From assembly GCA_009377605.1 (NCBI GenBank), contig WHTT01000018.1, positions 1 to 64,000 of the forward strand: a stretch of 64,000 bases of DNA. Direction: 5' to 3'. Below are positions 61,748 through 64,000 of this stretch, one piece after another. This DNA comes from Luteitalea sp. (GTDB lineage Bacteria; Acidobacteriota; Vicinamibacteria; Vicinamibacterales; Vicinamibacteraceae). Each line of letters opens with the position of its first letter. Position 1 is the first letter of the stretch. The notes under the pieces were generated by a model. That model saw only the letters and a program-made list of their open reading frames with translations, was not told the origin of the DNA and made no database searches. The translations under genes were made by a program, and so were the position numbers.

Positions 61748-64000
61748 ATGAGACGTCTCGCTCTCAGGCTTTCGAACGCCTTGCGGCCCCGGCGAGCAGA
61801 ACGGCAACTCGCCAGGGAAATCAGCGCTCATCTCACGCTGCTCGAGGACGAGCTTCAGCGCCGAGGCTTGACGCCTGAGGAGGCGCAGCTCGCCGCGAAG
61901 CGCGCGTTGGGCGGCGTTGATCGAGCAAAGGAGCTCCACCGGGACGCACGGTCGTTCGTGTGGCTGGAGGACGCCCGGCGTGACGTGCGGTACGCCATAC
62001 GCACGCTCGCCAGAGGCCCGGTCTTCGCCCTGGCGGCGGTCCTGACCCTTGCCATCGGTATCGGCGGCAGCAGCGCCGTCTTCAGCCTGATCAACGCCGT
62101 CCTCATACGGCCGCTGCCGTTTCACGAGCCGGAGCGGCTCGTAGTGATTTGGGAGGACGCCTCAGACATTGGGTTTCCGCGCAACGACGTGGCTCCGGCC
62201 AACTATGCGGACTGGGACGCCCAGAACGAGGTGTTTGCATCGGTCGCGGCGGTCAGCCCCTGGGGCGTGACGCTGGGCGGCAGCGAGCCGGAGAAGATCC
62301 AAGCGCGCGGCGTGACCGCAACGTTCTTTCCGCTGCTTGGCGTGACACCGGCGCTCGGACGCGTCTTCCGGGCTGATGAGGATCGTCCCGGCGGCCCGGC
62401 TGTCACGATTCTCAGCCACGGGCTCTGGCAACGTCGCTTCGGTGGCGACCCGACGATCATCGGCCGCCACCTCCTCCTCGACAACCGGCCATACACCGTC
62501 GTTGGTGTCATGCCATCAGGCTTTCAATTTCTCGAGAGCTATATCGGCCTCTGGGTGCCCGCCGCCTTCAGCCCGGAGGAGCTCACGTTTCGCGACAGCC
62601 ACTATCTGACCGTCGTGGCCCGCTTGAGGCCTGGAGTGAGTCTGGCGCAGGCTCAGGCCGACGTTGACACGATCGCGACGCGCATCGCCCGCGATCACCC
62701 GAGAGAAGCGCGAGGCCTGAGGGCGCGTGTCTTGCCACTGTCCGAGCAGCTCGCGGGGGATGCCCGTCGCCCGCTCCTCCTGCTGCTCACGGCGGTTGGC
62801 GCCGTGTTGCTGATCGTCTGCGCCAACCTCGCCAGCTTACTGCTCGCCCGCGCTGCGGCACGCCGCCAGGAGATCGCCTTGCGGGGCGCCCTGGGGGCCA
62901 CTCGCAGCCGGATGATCCGACAACTGCTGACCGAGACTCTCGTGCTCTCCGCGATCGGTCTGGTCCTTGGTCTCGTAGTCGCTCGGTGGACGTTCGCCTT
63001 TCTGGAGCAGCTCGTGCCGCCCAGCATGACGCTCTTCACCCCAGTGACGCTCGACGCACGCGCCCTGGGAGTGGCGGTCATTCTCTCGCTCGTCACTGGT
63101 GTCCTCTTCGGCCTCGCTCCAGCTCTCCAGATGACGCGCCCCGAGCTCAGCGAAGCCCTGAAGATGAGCGGCCGCAGCACCTCCCGGACGCAACGGGGCC
63201 GCAGCCTGTTGGTGGTGGCCGAGGTGGCGATGACGCTTGTGCTACTCGTTGCCGCCGGGCTGCTCGTCCAAACGCTTTACCGGCTGCGGTATGCGGACGT
63301 GGGGGTGCACGCAGAGGGCGTCGTGACGCTTCGGACAGTGCTGGCCACGGTCGCCGATGAGCGAGCAATAGCTGCAGCCGGCGCTTCCTTCTACAAGTAC
63401 GCGGACCACGGACGCCGCACGGCGTTCTACGACGAAGTGCTCGTTCGCGTGTCGCGCCTGCCGGCTGTGGTCGCTGCAGGCTACACGACGTCTGTACCGC
63501 TCGAGTGGAAAGGCGGAACCACGAGCTTCGCCATCGAGGGAGAGGTGTCTGATCCTGCTGTGTCCTACGACGCCGCCCACCGTCAGGTCAGCACCGACTA
63601 CTTCAGAGCGATCGGTATCCCTTTGCGACACGGCCGATCCTTCGATGCGGGCGACACCAAGGGCGCGCAGCCAGTCGCCATCATCAACGAGACGATGGCC
63701 CGACAGTACTGGCCCGGTGACGATGTAGTCGGAAGGCGGTTCAAGGTCGGCGAGTCCAACTCAGCGGGTCCCTGGCTCACCATCGTCGGCGTGGTTGGCG
63801 ACGTCCGCCAAATGGGGCTCGCTGCTCCCGTGAAGGCCGAGATGTACCTGCCATACCAACAGTTCGACGGTCAGCCGTGGTTTGCGCCGCGTGATCTTGC
63901 TGTCAGGACCGTTGGTGACCCGATGAATCTCGTTGCGGCGATCAAACATGAGATCCATGCCGTGGATCCCGCACAGCCGATTTCCAATGTCAAAACACTC
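61748..64000 (+). CDS. ADOP-type MacB-like ABC transporter permease (3' end outside window)
   Basis: At least 751 codons, open to the window end. The N-terminus is the ADOP helical domain (EISAHLTLLEDELQRRGL, EAQLAAKRALGGVDRAKEL), then helix 1 (FALAAVLTLAIGIGGSSAVF) and INAVLIRPLPFHEPERLVVI, a MacB periplasmic core (VTILSHGLWQRRFGGDPTII, GRHLLLDNRPYTVVGVMP), an FtsX segment (LLLTAVGAVLLIVCANLASL, GALGATRSRMIRQLLTE) and a second MacB core half (AIINETMARQYWPGDDVVGR). ADOP permeases are abundant in Acidobacteria and lack an adjacent ATPase; PadR regulators are often nearby but none is here. Substrate (peptide, lipid or drug export) unknown. ATG 61748 is the natural start. Confidence 0.88.
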   Translation, partial: MRRLALRLSNALRPRRAERQLAREISAHLTLLEDELQRRGLTPEEAQLAAKRALGGVDRAKELHRDARSFVWLEDARRDVRYAIRTLARGPVFALAAVLTLAIGIGGSSAVFSLINAVLIRPLPFHEPERLVVIWEDASDIGFPRNDVAPANYADWDAQNEVFASVAAVSPWGVTLGGSEPEKIQARGVTATFFPLLGVTPALGRVFRADEDRPGGPAVTILSHGLWQRRFGGDPTIIGRHLLLDNRPYTVVGVMPSGFQFLESYIGLWVPAAFSPEELTFRDSHYLTVVARLRPGVSLAQAQADVDTIATRIARDHPREARGLRARVLPLSEQLAGDARRPLLLLLTAVGAVLLIVCANLASLLLARAAARRQEIALRGALGATRSRMIRQLLTETLVLSAIGLVLGLVVARWTFAFLEQLVPPSMTLFTPVTLDARALGVAVILSLVTGVLFGLAPALQMTRPELSEALKMSGRSTSRTQRGRSLLVVAEVAMTLVLLVAAGLLVQTLYRLRYADVGVHAEGVVTLRTVLATVADERAIAAAGASFYKYADHGRRTAFYDEVLVRVSRLPAVVAAGYTTSVPLEWKGGTTSFAIEGEVSDPAVSYDAAHRQVSTDYFRAIGIPLRHGRSFDAGDTKGAQPVAIINETMARQYWPGDDVVGRRFKVGESNSAGPWLTIVGVVGDVRQMGLAAPVKAEMYLPYQQFDGQPWFAPRDLAVRTVGDPMNLVAAIKHEIHAVDPAQPISNVKTL

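Overview
This is a 64 kb stretch of a GC-rich (roughly 63-65 % by eye) chromosome. Dense genes, a MacB-like ADOP permease with an N-terminal helical domain, a DUF1080 exported protein, a type III glutamine synthetase, tandem exported amidohydrolases and many palindromic intergenic repeats together suggest an Acidobacteriota genome, perhaps Vicinamibacteria. That placement is inference; there is no rRNA or other phylogenetic marker, and I saw no tRNA, CRISPR array, intact transposase or prophage.

Layout. 0.1-2.8 kb: TPR protein and sodium:solute symporter. 2.8-15.7 kb: a probable L-rhamnose catabolic island: FMN-dependent alpha-hydroxyacid (L-lactate-type) dehydrogenase, DUF1080 protein, a regulator fusing an IclR-type winged helix to a sugar-binding domain, a bifunctional rhamnulose-1-phosphate aldolase/lactaldehyde dehydrogenase, rhamnulokinase, an ABC sugar importer whose second permease is fused to its binding protein, and an SDR dehydrogenase. 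15.7-19.9 kb: sucAB (2-oxoglutarate dehydrogenase E1 and E2). 20.0-27.0 kb: parE, glnN, parC. 27.1-33.6 kb: ferredoxin-NADP reductase-like flavoprotein, MATE transporter, very long DUF349 protein. 33.6-41.9 kb: arginine decarboxylase, bactofilin, three overlapping exported amidohydrolases (only the middle one keeps metal ligands), a small unknown protein and an amidohydrolase-2 enzyme. 42.0-47.6 kb: second MATE transporter, quinone oxidoreductase, a domain-swapped LeuD-LeuC fusion, alpha/beta hydrolase. 47.6-53.9 kb: mutS, then tsaB-rimI, a YdcH-like protein and psd-pssA. 54.1-60.6 kb: large multi-membrane-span NtrY-like histidine kinase, membrane protein and PLP aminotransferase. 60.6-64 kb: repeat, a collapsed HNH endonuclease pseudogene and the start of an ADOP permease cut by the window edge.

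How genes fit together. In the sugar island, import by the ABC transporter, phosphorylation by RhaB, cleavage and lactaldehyde oxidation by the RhaEW-type enzyme and L-lactate oxidation by the LldD-like enzyme form a near-complete route to DHAP and pyruvate; the isomerase is not in the window. psd and pssA together give phosphatidylethanolamine; tsaB-rimI is a standard pair.

The most unusual signal is outside the genes. Arrays of 7- or 8-bp tandem units (GGTGACAA, GTGACGA, GGTTCTT, GGAATCG-like) occur at gene ends, often as two arms in inverted orientation. One pair forms a perfect 40-bp inverted repeat between pssA and the histidine kinase. Array sequence supplies stop codons for several genes and has apparently entered the reading frames of sucB and tsaB. 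Separate BIME-like hairpin composites and a shared GGAACCGGGTACC hairpin lie in other intergenic gaps.
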